A model generated the notes under the pieces. It had not been told where the DNA came from. It saw only the letters and a list, made by a program, of their open reading frames with translations, and searched no databases. Of a stretch of DNA of 64,000 bases, positions 1 through 13,600 are shown piece after piece (the first letter of the stretch is position 1; the number at the start of each line of letters is the position of its first letter). A program made the translations under genes and the position numbers. Origin of the DNA: Molothrus aeneus (lineage: Eukaryota; Chordata; Aves; Passeriformes; Icteridae); NCBI RefSeq assembly GCF_037042795.1, contig NC_089646.1, forward strand, positions 72,519,401 through 72,583,400, read 5' to 3'.

Positions 1-3000
1 CCACAAGCAACAGGACAGGAAGATGACAATCTGAGGCAGAATCTGAAATCCCAGGCAAAAGCACATCAGAATGGGAGTTGGTTTACAACACCTCCAGTGC
101 CCACCCCTCAGGAGAGAGGAATAGCAACTTCTGTGATTTCGCTAACGTTTTTTACAGTTCTACAGATCACTGTCTCTGTGTATCATGCTGAACCAGGAGT
201 CATAATATTTTAGAAAAGACTGTGTTTCACACTCTTTTAAGGTACCCTATTATTTTTGGAACAAGTGTTGCTATTTCTTGTGTTTGGTAGAACAATACTC
301 ATCCAGCTGTATAGTCCTGTCCCCAGTGATGCCCAGGGATGACTCCCTTTGAGAGGATAACAAAGAGGGCTGCTAAGAATAACATGAATGAAAAAAATTA
401 TTTCTGCCCCAATGAGCAGAGCACTGCATACCCTGAGGGCAGTGCACAATTGCTATGTTGACTCACTGAAAAGCAAGAGAATTCATATTGTCTTGAGGGA
501 ATGTCTGCTAACCCAACATGCACATGACACATGCTTGTTCCTTTCCTATTCAATCAAATTCACTGCCTATTTTTTTCCCGGAATGAATACTGAGTAGCAA
601 CTGGATTTGCATGCTTTGTTTCCTGTTAAACAAAAATAATAATAAAAATTCTCTGAACTCATTCAGATAGAGGAGAAATACAAATTTCTCACATAGCAAA
701 AAAAAAGTCTTGAATTAATATTATTCTTTAAATATGTAACTGTGTTCTGTAGTCAAGCATTGCCTATACTACTGAATTGCTTGATGCAGCATTAATGACA
801 CTATGGAGATAGTTGAATCCATGCACTTTTAAGCTCATCAGGACCACCCTGGAGAAAAGCTAACAGGATAAATCAGAAATTACTTCAAGGTGAGGAGTAA
901 TTAAATTCACAGTGCTGGATAACGTAAGAGAAGGAACTGAGCAATTATGCAGCCAGAGCAAAAATAATTGTTCATACAAGTGCAAAGCACAGCAAACAAT
1001 TAACTTGAAGATACACAAGAAAAACCCTAAGATCACACCAAAGTTACAGATACATGTTTGGCCTTACATGGAGCAGTTTCATACATTTCTGTGAAGGTTT
1101 CTGTACAAAAAATATATTGTGGGTATACAGTGGGTCCCACATTTTACCGTGAGTAGTCTGGATAATGGTTCTTTTCTCAGCCACTCATTGGCCTAATGTC
1201 TGGTCTCTGGAAAACAGCTCATAGCTTTGCTTTGCTGAGGATGAAACAAGGAGCAGGCACTGCCTGGGCTGTTCTTCACAGTGTCTCTACTGGCTGCACC
1301 CTACCAGCACACCCACCACCATGTAGCCAATCTCTCTTGTAAGCACAGGCATTTTAATGTATAGAGACTGCAATGTGAAGCAAACTAAATTCTTTTCCAA
1401 AGGGACGCCTTATGTCTGTATTCCTGTAGGAGTTATGTCTGCTCTTAGAGGTCTCACACTTCATTGAACTCACATGATTGAAATTGCTCTCTCCACAAAG
1501 ATCAGATAACCCCTTGTATCAGTCATATTTCTTACCTTTTAATTCTCCACCATTTTCTGGGTGGCTTAAACTGATCTGTGGACAGCTTCTCCATGAGCCT
1601 GTATTGTCACCTTATCTGTGATGACACTTGGGACCACTATGCCAATGGCAATCACAGCACCTGGACCATGGGGCAAAGGAAACCAAGGGCACAGGACTCA
1701 CAGCAACACTCACCTCAAGTGACATAACTGGCCTTGGTCATAACTGTGACATTTGGGCATGTCAGTGCTAGTAGTTTAATAATTTTTTAAGGAAATAAAT
1801 AAAATAATCAAATGATAATCACAGTTTTGCTATTTGATTCCCATGTCTATTTCAGCACACTACAAAACATGGGTATTGGAAGTATTTTCATGCACTTTAT
1901 TTCTGAGAAAATAGATATTCTTTCCTGTGCCCAGTAAAAAAGGAAAAAAAAAACCTCAGGCTTTCACTAACTGCCGTTCAAATCTTGCATTAAACATGAC
2001 TGATTTTCTGTCTTACTTCAGTGGCAGAGATTTCTGGAGATTTCAGTAGGAGTTTGCAGCACACATCAAAACATACATATCTACTTGTTTGGATTCCCAC
2101 AGACTTGCTTAATTCCCATTGAGTGACTAGAAACATTCTGGTTGACTTAAATACCTTTTTGATCCATACCAGTCTCCTTTGGAGCAGCCAAAATCTGTTG
2201 AATGAGAACTAGCCCCCTAAGATTTATCACAGCATGCATCTATATCCTTGTTTCATGAAACTTTTTCTTCCCTGCTAGCACCATTAGCTTTTTTGAAATT
2301 GTACCAAGGATTCTTTTGCTAATCATAAACCTTAATGCTAAATTCTCTCTACAGCCATCTAATTCCACTTACAAATAAATTTTGATTAAAATGATAAAAG
2401 ACACTTTGCACAATCAGAATGCATTAGACAAATATTACACATTCACAAATTCCTAGATATCTTTTAGTCAACATTATTTTTCTTGATGTTAATAGTCTTA
2501 TTCCCTGCCTTTTTAAAGTATTGACTTAATGTATTCCTTTCAAATGGAACAAAACCTTAGGTTATAAAGACTAATGGCTACCTCTCTACTACTTCCGTGA
2601 ACAAATGCAGTATAAATTGACCAAAACCAGTCTGTACACTCCTCTGTGCTTGCGAGATAACAATTTATAAATTTGGACCTTTTCTATTTACAAGAAGTAC
2701 TCAAAAAATCTGTTATTGGCATTTGGCTGTTGGAAAGTATTACAATCAGAAATAGAGAGGCAAGAAAATTAGTTTCTGTGCTAGACACAGTTTGACATTT
2801 ATGCTTAGTTTAGTCTACTTCTGAGCAGAAGTTTTCCACATTTTGAGGCAATTCATAGCCTTTCAAGACATGGAAAGGAATTGATAATTTTCTTCTATCA
2901 GATGCTAGCAAAAGAAAGAGTTCTAAAATAATATCATTAGTCTTTTAATCCCTAAACCAATCTTTCCCTTTTCAAATAATACAATAATCATATTCAATAA

Positions 3001-4640
3001 TGTTTTAATATTTCAGCCTTAAAAAATTTATCTGCTCAGGATTATCTCTCCTTCTAACAGCACATTTTATAAGTCTATCACAGTTTTTCACTTTCCAAGG
3101 TCTTTGACACTAGAATTCTTTAAATAACAAGATGAATACATTTTAATTAAAAAACTTCAGAAAATTGCAGCATCCTATAGTTGTTGACGATTTACTCTCT
3201 CTAGGCCATGGTGATGTCACACTGGTGTCATATTGGATGATACAGCTGTTTTTCATGCAAGATATTGCTTCTCCTCCAAAGATGCTCCTTTCATATCATG
3301 ACAATATTAACTTTGTTACCAGTCCAATTAGAATAATTTGGGGTTTTTTTCTTCCTTTTGTAAATTCTCAATGAATTTGCGGTTTACTGAATGCAGACTT
3401 ATTTCTTTCTTACTTTTCCTCTTAGGCAAGCATAGTTAAATTGTATTATTCAGTACTTGCTCATAACTGCATTGTATTTGGAACTGCAAGGCTGTGCTCA
3501 CAAAACAGCTGTAAAGGGATGGGAGAAGTTTTCAACTCTCCTGCAAGTATGCAGATGCACGTGATATTCCACATGCACAAAATGCAGCAGCTCCCACCCA
3601 AGAAAAATAATTATTATTGAAGCTTCTAGCAGATCCAGACACCAGCCCATATCCAGACTAGAGGCTTAAATGCTAATTCCTAACATACACTGAAGTTTTC
3701 CATGTAGAAAAGTAATTTATGAAATTTTATACATTTCTATTTAAACTGTTTGAAATGAGCATTTTGTTTTTAATGATATTTTTAGAACATAATTCTTTTC
3801 AATTGCAAATAAAAAATGCTTTTATCTAGAGTCCAGTTTTATAATTTATCTTTTTTTCTTTATTTGACTGAGGAAAAAAAGGGAAAAATAAGAGAGTGTA
3901 AAAAAAATTTTCTCATGCAACCTTTGCATATTTTTTAAAAAACCCTGCTTTTTGGGTTATCCTAGCTGGAAGGCAAAAAGCATGGAAAGTTGCTCTTTTC
4001 ACATTTTCTCCTTTGCCTTGCTTCGTTCAATACACTTAATTGATGGCAACCGGTTTTTCCAAAAGAATTAAAGTGGCAGGGGCAAGGGGGCAGGGGAAGG
4101 TTATATCCATAGTCTGGGTAGTCATAACATGGCCCAGAATCTCTTACCACAGCATTTTAAACCAGAAAAGAACAGGAAACCTGATAATGCTCAGTATTCA
4201 CTGCCATTCCTGCCTGAAAGCTAAAGTATGTGTAGTGAAAAACACCTGGTAGAAGTTACTATGCATCGTCTACAATCAAGCATATGACTGTGATATTCTG
4301 CTAAATTCTATGTGTGTGCACTAAACTATATGTAGAAATGCCATTGTTATGAATACACAAGGTAGTTCCTGGTAGATCAGCGCTGCACATTTCTTTTTGG
4401 AAATACAAAAATATAATGGGCATTTTATGTGAATTTGGTCCATTAAATGAGAAAGATGAAAAAGCTAAAACTTAGGCCCTGCTTTCACTACAAAATTAAA
4501 AAAAAAAAGTGATGTTAAGAGCAGAGTTTTACTTGTTGAGGTTACTAAATGTTGGTCAAGAATAAGGCAAGGAATACCACAGGCTAGTTTTAAGGCTGTG
4601 TGATGTTTTCACTCTCATGAAATTGTTGTTTATTTGCATA
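1..4640. other. AT-rich non-coding sequence, no gene seen
   Basis: No open frame here exceeds about 70 codons on either strand. There is no domain-like protein, no tRNA- or rRNA-like sequence and no recognisable recent transposon. A somewhat GC-richer patch lies at about 1,180-1,740. A cluster of G runs (GGGG, GGGGG, GGGG and GG within 22 bases) lies at 4,079-4,100. The rest is ordinary CpG-poor vertebrate intergenic or intronic DNA. Confidence 0.6.
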
Positions 4641-4646
4641 TATATC

Positions 4647-4687
4647 GTATACTGTAGAGCACAGTATACAATATACATATTGTATAC
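4647..4687. repeat. Two overlapping palindromes
   Basis: The first is a perfect 9-bp inverted repeat: GTATACTGT at 4,647-4,655 and ACAGTATAC at 4,661-4,669, with a 5-base loop. It shares its right arm with a perfect 11-bp inverted repeat: GTATACAATAT at 4,664-4,674 and ATATTGTATAC at 4,677-4,687, with a 2-base loop. The two hairpins are therefore mutually exclusive. AT-rich palindromes arise often by chance or by slippage, so no function is implied. Confidence 0.7.
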
Positions 4688-4987
4688 TGCAGAGTTGTTT
4701 CCACCAAATCACAAATGTGTATCTCAATATGTCAAAGTATCATGAGCCATGCTTTCAGAATAAAATGCATAATTAGAGAACAATTGCAACCTGTGGTACA
4801 CAGATCCAGACATTGCAGCTGAGCTACCTCCTGCACCTACCAGCAAATGTGTATCAGTCCCCTGGGTTCTCCCAGAGCATCGAAAAGAAAGCCAAAACCC
4901 TGTAGTCTATTAGGAATACAAATTCAATATATTTCCCCTAATTACTTTTTAATTTCCATCTCATTTATGTATAGTAGCTACAGAATG

Positions 4988-5125
4988 AAAAAGAGTTCTA
5001 TTCCTTATTCTGCCACTGTCTTGCGTATTTGACCTTAGTCATATTACAATTACTCTGTTGCTTAATTGATTCTTCTGCATCATGTGCATAATTAAAACTA
5101 CTTGTCTTTTAAGTGTTAAGTGGAC
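4988..5125 (+). repeat. MIR/CORE-SINE-like ancient SINE remnant
   Basis: The stretch beginning GAGTTCTATTCC at about 4,993 follows the order of the MIR core as I know it. It has 'gagttctattcct.attctgccactg.cttgc', then 'gacctt', then decayed equivalents of 'cacttaacctctctg' and 'ttcttctgcatcatgtgcataat'. The last part matches the usual 'cccatctgtaaaatggggataat' only loosely. The poly-A/LINE-like tail is not distinct. MIR-type SINEs are shared across amniotes and survive in birds as highly diverged copies, so the decay is expected. Edges are approximate. Confidence 0.65.
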
Positions 5126-7409
5126 CTACGATTACCTTTTACACTGTAAGAGAAATGTTTTAAAGAAGAAGCTCAAATGAATGTTTTTTTTTAATTCAAA
5201 TTGTTGCTTTAGAGACCTGAGCTCAAAATTAATTTACTAAATTATTTTGTTTTGTCCACAAGGTACATATTGCTTTAAAATGTTCAATTCTAATGCAATT
5301 TAACTTAAACCTTCATTTTAATACTAGAAATATCTTTATTTTTTTGTTCAGCTAATGAAAAAAGAGGAACCCACAGGCTAGGAAAAAATGTTGTTTTGTC
5401 TTTCTTTTTTGATACTGATCTGTAGAATATTGTCCTGATTATTGAATGAAAAGCCTCATTTGGAAGTTTTATATAAGGCAAGTAGGATTGCAGGGTATAG
5501 ATCAAAGTGTATAGAATCTTCCTGGAAATCAAGACAATGGAAATCAATGAACATTATAGGAGTAATTTTTATAGAGAAATAATCCTTTTTTTTTTCTTTT
5601 TCCATGGATTGGATCTTACTTTATTAAATGTACCTATTGACTTCTGCATGATCATCTATACACCAAGGAAATAATGCCATGGGGATTTTATTGCTCCTCA
5701 TTGTACAGTCTCACTCCAAATACAGGCAACCAAAATATCCAAGACTGTCTGGGATTTGAGAAAAAGTGAGCAAATACAATAGGCAAAGAGGTTGAATATA
5801 ATATATAATGACTAGATGCTAAATATAGAATATAAAGGTTTTGGTATATTGTGTATTCTGTAATGAATGGTAAGAGAGATGAGTGACTAGCACAGTTTTT
5901 GTTATTTCACTCAACACTTACATTAAACTTTACTTTGAATTGCTGACCCTGCCATTTCTCTTGTGGATAAATTATACCTCATTGTCAGTTCTGTGCTTGA
6001 AGCAGTCTTCAAAGGAAAATATAATTCCAGATGCACTGTATGTAGAACAAGACGTAAATCAAGCCTTCTCTCTTCATTCTCTTGTTTTTCCTCCTTGTGG
6101 TCCTGTGAACCAGCAGTATCTCTTGTCAAGATAAGTCACCTCTGTCACTCAGCCTTCATTTTTGTGATAGCCGTCAAAAATATCCAAAAATGAAATGCAG
6201 AAGAGTCTTCTGCAGACAGAATACAATATCAGTGCTGTCTCTTCATGTGCTTACTTATCAGCTGAATTTACTAAATAGAGAGTATGCTGTGTATCAAATA
6301 CGAAGTCATCCAGGAAAACAGCACATGTCAATTGGTCAAAAATGAGAATTAATGTAAACGTTGATGGGCATTTCACAGATATATGATTCAATCTATGACC
6401 ACCATGAAACCTGATACTATAAGAAAATTTATACAGAAAGAGTAGAATATATCTATTTTTAATAACTTGAAATATCCTGTGATAGGATATTGCTGAAAAC
6501 TCTCCTATGAAGAATGAACATGGCTCACATGATTTAAAGTTACTCTGGAACTAATGTTACATGATTCAAAGTTGTGCTGGAATGACCATCTGGAATTGGA
6601 GGTAATGCTTTTTACCTTGATTACTTTGCATGCAAAACAAAGGAATGTGTTCTGCAAAGGAGCCACAAACTGAAAGTATCGATTTCAGCCTATTAAGAAA
6701 AAAACCCTCCAACACAAAAATTTGCAAAAATTTAGGATAATTTTTAAATACTTATCCTTGCTGTTGAGAGAAGTACTTAACCTACTTATAATGTATGTCT
6801 GTTTTCAAAGCAAATCAATAAATTTCAGGGTACAGTAAAAGCTTTATTTGTTATTAAATTGTATATTATGCTTTCTTTAAGATTCAGAGCATTATAAAGA
6901 CCAGAATCTGTTGCAACAACCTTGTTGGATCTCCCAAATTGTTTAAGTAAAACAGATTTCTTTTAACTATTGGTGCAGAGATTATAGTTACAGTTCAGTA
7001 GTTCTGTTTCTATCTCACAGAAGTGAATGGAAAATATCAGTATAAAACAGCGTAGGTTTGCCACTATACCACAGGCAGAATACTTACAGCAAACAGTGAA
7101 ATGACATAAGAATTCTGAGGGCTTAATTTAAACATGAATTATTTAACATTACAGGCCTTAAACTTGCGTTGCTGGGGACTTTATGGTAAAACTCATGCTC
7201 ACTCTGATTTGAGCTGCTTGAGCATGCTGAAGTGATAAAGTTGATCTTGCTTACAAATTAAATTTTTAAAGCTGGTAGATTAGTATGACCATAGGCTTGC
7301 TCCATATAAAGTGCTGAAGCTTTCTAGATTCATGTGGGATTAGGAGACAAGCCTCAAGTAAAACCTTTCTCTAACAGAGACTTGAATAGAGATTCATAAC
7401 CCAATTAGG
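5126..7409. other. AT-rich non-coding sequence, no gene seen
   Basis: Open frames of 68-83 codons at 5,883-6,193 overlap on both strands and in two forward frames, which is typical of chance. No repeat family was recognised in this stretch. Confidence 0.55.
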
Positions 7410-7585
7410 TCGTGCTGCTTGGAGGTGTGAGTTCTATTGCCAGAATCACCTCTATCAGATAAGTTTCTTAACCTCTCTACATATCATTTCTATATTCTAT
7501 GGAAAAAAGGGTATCATCATCACCCATGCTGTTTAAAGGCTTTCAGATGAAAGACTTTATGTAGTCAAAAAGCAGTAGTAAATCA
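7410..7585 (+). repeat. MIR/CORE-SINE-like ancient SINE remnant
   Basis: The segment contains 'gtgtgagttctattgccagaatcacc' and then 'aagtttcttaacctctct', the counterpart of the MIR core 'aagtcacttaacctctctg'. A diverged 'tggaaaaaagggtatcatcat' follows, counterpart of 'taaaatggggataataat'. The end, 'gtttaaaggctttcagatgaaag..tttat', resembles the amniote MIR tail 'gtaaagcgctttgagat..atgaaaggcgctata'. This is the best-preserved old SINE of the window because core and tail occur in the right order. Outer limits are approximate. Confidence 0.7.
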
Positions 7586-10570
7586 TGGCTATCAATTTAA
7601 GAGTTTAATTTAAAAAAGTGGAATATCACTCTGTGTTCTGTTGTATCATTGTATTCCTGCTAAAACTGTTATATGATCTGTTCTCAAGATAACTTGAGAT
7701 GTTTTGTGACACAGGTTGAAAAGATGAAAGAAATCATGTTATAATGCGTGCTGTGGTATTCATTTTCTCATCACCTTTATCTAACATAGCCTCATAAAAT
7801 GGCCTTTATCTAAAATAGCCTATATGTTCAAGAGTATGTTCAAGCCTGGATACAGACAAATCCATCTATTAAATTTTCCTGATGCTGGAAAACAAGGGGA
7901 GTTCTGGCATGAGGGAGAGAAAAGGATATTAAAAAACCCCAAAATCCCAAATTACTATCATCCTTTCATGGTCCCTGCTTCTGTGTTTGATTACTTGCTG
8001 AATGCATGTCCATGAAATACTTATGGTACATCCTGAAGATTGTGAGACAAATTTTCTAAAACTTTTTACTCTGCTTATCTACAAAGAAGATAGAAACCTA
8101 AGGTCAGTATTTTCCAACTTTTACAAACTGTTTCAAAATTCATCAGGGAGCTATGATGCAAAGATTGGTTTGCCTTTGTGGACATCTGAGCCATGCCACA
8201 TGGCTGCCTCTTATACCAGTGCTGACTTGCATTAAAAACACTGTGGTGTCTTTCCAGACAACTGCTCCCAGAGCATCACATACTCCCTCCCTGCATAACA
8301 ACTCAGTCAGCTCTTCTACCAAAAGGTTGGGATGGATCCCAACACTGTGACAGATGCTTTCAGGAGTGTCAACAACTGCCTTCTAGGCAAACATTGATCC
8401 ACAACTCCATTAAGAGTTTAATAGCCCTTTCAAAAAATTGGATCACTAACTTATAATAGCCAAATAGGACCATTTGACCCCCTCCTATTTTTTTTTTTTG
8501 TGCCAGAATGGATATTCTGTGAGATATATGATGCTGATACACTGTAGAGACATAAATTTTCAAGCAGGTTCATTGTTTTTTTCCCACATTATCTGCCCAC
8601 TTCTCTTCTATATGTCTTCTAAAAATTCACACAATCCCACAATTATGAACTGTAGATTCTTGCCCTTTAAAGCCATGAAGCTTTCTTACTTTAGGGAGAA
8701 GCTGTTTTAGCTTGTATCAGACAGTAGTGACTTTGTCATACTCTTAGTGTAATACTGAACAAGAGAATTACCTGACTTGTGTCAGCCACAGTGACAAGTT
8801 TTTAGTGGTGAACTCACAGATGCCTTGTGCATATGATCACAAGAGTGGTCCCAAAGACTGTGGCTTCCACATTGGGGAACCTGTAAAATCTTTGTGCAAG
8901 CTTTGTGAGCCTTCTTTTCACTCACCTTGTGTCAAAAAATTTGAGCTATGAATGAAGCACCAAAATAGGTGAGGATGCTAAAGGGCTGAGTCTGATACAG
9001 GCTGCCAGTGTGGGCCATACTTTGGCCATGGCAGAACAAGTTAGGATCCTGGCCATTGGAAGCATTATCTTGTCTGAAGTGCAGTGTGAGTGCTACAGAT
9101 CCTACAGTTGAAATTCAGGACTGTGCATGGCAATATGTGGGTCAGGCAGCCTAGAAATGATGTCATGAAGACTACTCTCAAAACCAGCCTATAGCTATTA
9201 CACCTCTATGGCAGCCTCTCTGCAGAGCCAGAGAAGGATCTTTGGCACAATATAAATCTATAATGATTAATTTATTTCTCCCTTTTTGTACCAAAGGATT
9301 AACATTTATTTACTCACTAAATCACATTTATTATTTAGATTGTTAATGATAGCTTTAATTCTATTAGAAAATAAAAAGACATCCACAAATATAAGAACAA
9401 ATAGAAATAGTAAAGAGGACCTTTTCTAACAGCTACTGCATTTCCCCCTCTCTTCTGATTTTAAATAACTCCAAGGTCAACTAATATTAGCAAAAGACAC
9501 CTTTAAAACCCTGAGCTTAAAATTTTCATATACAAAACTGCTCACTCTTATTAGAATGATTGGAAAAATGTTAAAGAGCATTAAGTAGCAAAGGAGGTCA
9601 GGTAATTTGGGATGTTCATTTCAATGCAGTAAGCTGTCCTATGTTGTTAAAGGCTTTTGGAGATGGAGCTAAGTAGTACCAAGTGAAGAATTACTTTTTA
9701 ATTTTTTTTTCTTAAAGGTAGAATGATTGTGCCGTTCAGACTAGAGTCCAGCATGATTGAACAGTATAAGGAGGAGATGGCAAAAAATGGGTGTCATAGG
9801 TTCACCTCACAGCAATGATGAGTAAGAAGGTCCCTTCAGATCTGTCAGCATCAGGGGATGTTTGCAGGATACAGCCCCTCTTCATTACTGTGTCATGGGC
9901 TCCACAGAGCATCAAGCTGAGCACATGGGGCAGGCCAGGAGGGCTGTAGCCATGCTGGACCTTGTCTATCTGCCTACTGCCCCAGATGAGTGGGCAGTTG
10001 TAGCTGGATCAACACCAGCAGAATAATTCTTACATCTGCTTTCTGTCTGCTATGTCCTCATCAGCATTCTTAAACTCCTTCCTGTGGAACAATAACCACA
10101 TCCAGAGCAGCTAATTCAACTTGCTGCCTAGTGTCTGTGCAATCCCTACATGGCTTCTTACCTCAGGGCAGACAGGGTCCTATAAACAGCCACAGTCACT
10201 GAAAGCAGTGGCACTAATGACCTCAGGAACCTTTGCCAGGGACAAATCATAACAACTGGTTACTGTCAAATCTTCTCTTCTCCCTGCCTAAACCAAACAT
10301 TAGAGAATTGTCAAATATTTTTTCCTCAGGCTAATGCCAAAGCAAGAGCAATATGTTGATAGTCTTGCCTATACATATTTTCTCAATGTCAAAAATTAAA
10401 TTTAAAAAATATTTTTTTCTCTGAAATTAGCAATGACCAAAAAAAGAGGCCATATATATTATCATCATGAAGTTCTTGACCAGGGGATACATTTTATTTG
10501 GGAAAAACATTCCCTAAATCCATCAAAGCTAAAAAGAAAAACATTTCTGAAAATGATTACAAATCAAAAC
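7586..10570. other. Non-coding sequence with two GC-richer patches
   Basis: The stretches at about 8,220-9,240 and 9,780-10,260 are less AT-rich than their surroundings. They hold no long open frame (at most 78 codons) and no repeat family I could name. They may be old transposon remains or conserved non-coding sequence. I cannot tell which without alignment. Confidence 0.4.
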
Positions 10571-10573
10571 ATC

Positions 10574-10606
10574 AAAAAAAAAAAAAAAAGAAAAAGAAAA
10601 AAAAGA
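10574..10606 (+). repeat. A-rich simple repeat
   Basis: A run of 16 A followed by AAAG-type units. It lies inside a 72-codon open frame whose lysine- and arginine-rich end is only translated simple repeat. No source gene or SINE body was found directly upstream. Confidence 0.8.
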
Positions 10607-13600
10607 CAAACTGGCATCCAGACAGACAGATATTCCATGCAAAAGAAGTGATAGTTAATGTCTTTTAGCAAATCTGATTCTATTTTCATACCCAAAATAT
10701 CCCTTCTCCAGAGAATATATAAGAGAGAGCAGTCAAAGAAAGGTTTGGACTTTCATAGTATTTGTTCTTATGAGGGAAAGGAAAAAAAAAGAAAAGGTTA
10801 AATTTATTCTCTTTGGAAAAGGGAAGACTTTGAGGTGACCTACTTAGCTTCAGTGGTCTTTGTTACTTGGCAACATATGAAATAAGATGGGAAACAGAAT
10901 AAATGTGTTTAAAAGCCAGAAAAGACACTTTTATAGACAAAGGGGTTAAATGATATAGTTACAAAGCAGAGAGGTGAGGTTAAAATAAATCTAAAGAATG
11001 CAGTCTTACCGAGGCATGTGGCCTTTTCCTGACCAACAATCTTTTATATCCTTATGATAGGTTTATTAATCGAAATAAAATACAAAGTTTTACATCTGCT
11101 GGCCCTAGTGCAGTAAGTGAAATTGTAGGTATGAGAAAGAAAAATAAGAATTTTATGAAGCATTTTTCTCATTAATGCCTACATTTTGTTTTCAGAATTA
11201 ACCACATATTGTCCACTGATAAGAGGTGTTGAGGGAGGCAGCTTTAAATCTATTAGGGCTGACAAGTATATGATTATTTGAAACACCGCCTTTTCCACAT
11301 CCCAGCTCTCTCTTGTCCACAAGTGCCACTATTCTAATTCTAATCAAACTACTCCTCTTCAGTAACTGCTAATGTCATCTAGACACAGAGCCATGCTTTG
11401 GACCTTTAAAATATCTCAAAAATGTGTTAAAAGGCAAATTCATTCTGTGAGAAAAAACAAGGAAAATTAAAGGGATTAAACAACAACAAAGATTTTTAAG
11501 GTGGAAGACCAGAAGTGGCTACTCCAATCCTGCTTGACATCTATCTTCTACATTTTGGTGTGATTTACAGTATTTAATTCTATTAATTGCCATCTTTGAT
11601 TACTCTGCAAGGCATCCTTCAGAAGACCAGCTCAAGATCAACCTTAGTACATTGTATGAAAAAAGAAATTTTAAAACACTTCCAGTGGGAGGGTTGAGGA
11701 AGAAAGGAGTTAATTCTGGAAGCAGGATCTGGTAGTGACTGTAGACAATTCTGTAAAAATGGATTCCTACATACAGGAACCAGGAAGGTGCTGCCCTTGG
11801 CAAGGTCAGGAGGGCTTTTGGACACTTTCTTGGGGAATTTACAGCAGAAGGTGACATTGGAGAGCAGATGGTGTAAACCAGAAAGTCATGGTTGTTGCCT
11901 GCAATTTAGGCACCTCTGAGGAGGGTTTGGCTGCTGGCCAACCTGCCTCGTTTCCTCATACCTGTTCCAAAAATAATTACCCTGTGTCCCCACTGGCACA
12001 GCTCCTGGGGAAGGCAGGAAGGGTGAGGGCAAGATCCATGTGGATGAGATAGGTTCCTCATGAGTTTGGAAGGTCCAGACTCAGACAGGAGAATGGGAAA
12101 TCTTGACTAGGTAAAGTTGCTCTCTGTATGTACATAAAGGTATATATATGCATGAATTTATATGCAGTATATTTTGCATCTCTCAGAACTAGTGAAAATT
12201 ATTTCTTTACCTGAAAGGAAGCTTCACCTGGTCATAATCTTAAACAACTGTAACTAGATTTCAGCAAAAGATATTCTTATATTGTAACTTCCTAACAGAA
12301 GGAGAGATAATTGAAACTACAATTCATTGAAAGCACTCAGGTTTTTAGATGAAATTTGATCAAATTAAGCAAATTAAAAGTCATCACAACATTTAAATTT
12401 AGCAGAAAATTACATTAAAAATTGCAGTTATATGATTTGTTAAGCTCTAACTCATTTACAAGGATCTGTTGAGGTGAGTAGATACCTTGGAAAAATACTA
12501 CTAGAGAATATGAAAGAACATGGAGAGATGCTACATTATTGCTATAAAAATGCCAGCAGAAAAAGTAAATAATCAAATTTTATCAGTCATCCCATTTTAC
12601 CTGCAAATTATACCAGACTGTGATTTTGTTTACTGTTTGAAGTAGAACATCACAGAAGGAAATGTAGTGAGGAGTATGCAATACTCTGTCATCCTGTCCC
12701 AAGAGAACAGAGAACCAGGAAATCTCAATCCAAAAGATGAGAGAAATAATGAAGCTCAATGCTTTTTCAAACAAATAAACAAGGAAGCAAACAGGCTCAG
12801 GACAACTTGGAGATAAATGCTAATCTCAATTGTTTTAGCTTTGATTTTCCAATAGTCAACGTTTTGAAAACTGAACATATTATTCTGCTCCAATTACAAA
12901 ACTCAAATAGAAACACATTTTGCTTACAATGAACTTTAATTGCCCAAATTTTTCAAAGGACCCTTGAGTCACGTAGATAATAGGGCTTTAGCTCTACTCA
13001 GCAAATATAAATAGAAAATACACATCCATGGAGCAGCATAATGCAGTTGTTTCTGGGTTGGACAATAGCAATACTTTCTAACTATGTAAGTTTTTATTCC
13101 ATAAGGGACTTGAATTCCATCTCTTCATGGAAATAGGAGAGATTAGATACTCAGATGAAGACGATCATCATAGTTTCGTGGCTTTTAATGAATGCAGTGT
13201 ACATTGGCTAAGAATCTCTAACCTTTAAAGCAATCAATGTCTCAAGGAAATCTCCTTCCTCCATCAAAGTCCATCTTAATGGTTAATTAACTTTTGCAAA
13301 ATGGTAATTATGTACACTTATAATCAATTTGTTTAAGTGTAAATTTTAGGTTGCATGTTTATAATTTTTTCCTCTGTAATTCATTTTTAGTACACCATTT
13401 GTGATAAATATATTGACTTCTATCCATTGAAGGAGAGATTGTGTTTGAACCCCAAGTATGATGATATTTATGATAATAATGTAAAAAGGACAAAACGCTG
13501 AGATAGATCTTAGGTCCCCTGAAGGGTGATTTTGTAGACTGTTAGCAGAAAACTATTGATATAACTATGAATTGATAGAGCTATGCTGAAAATCTGTCAG

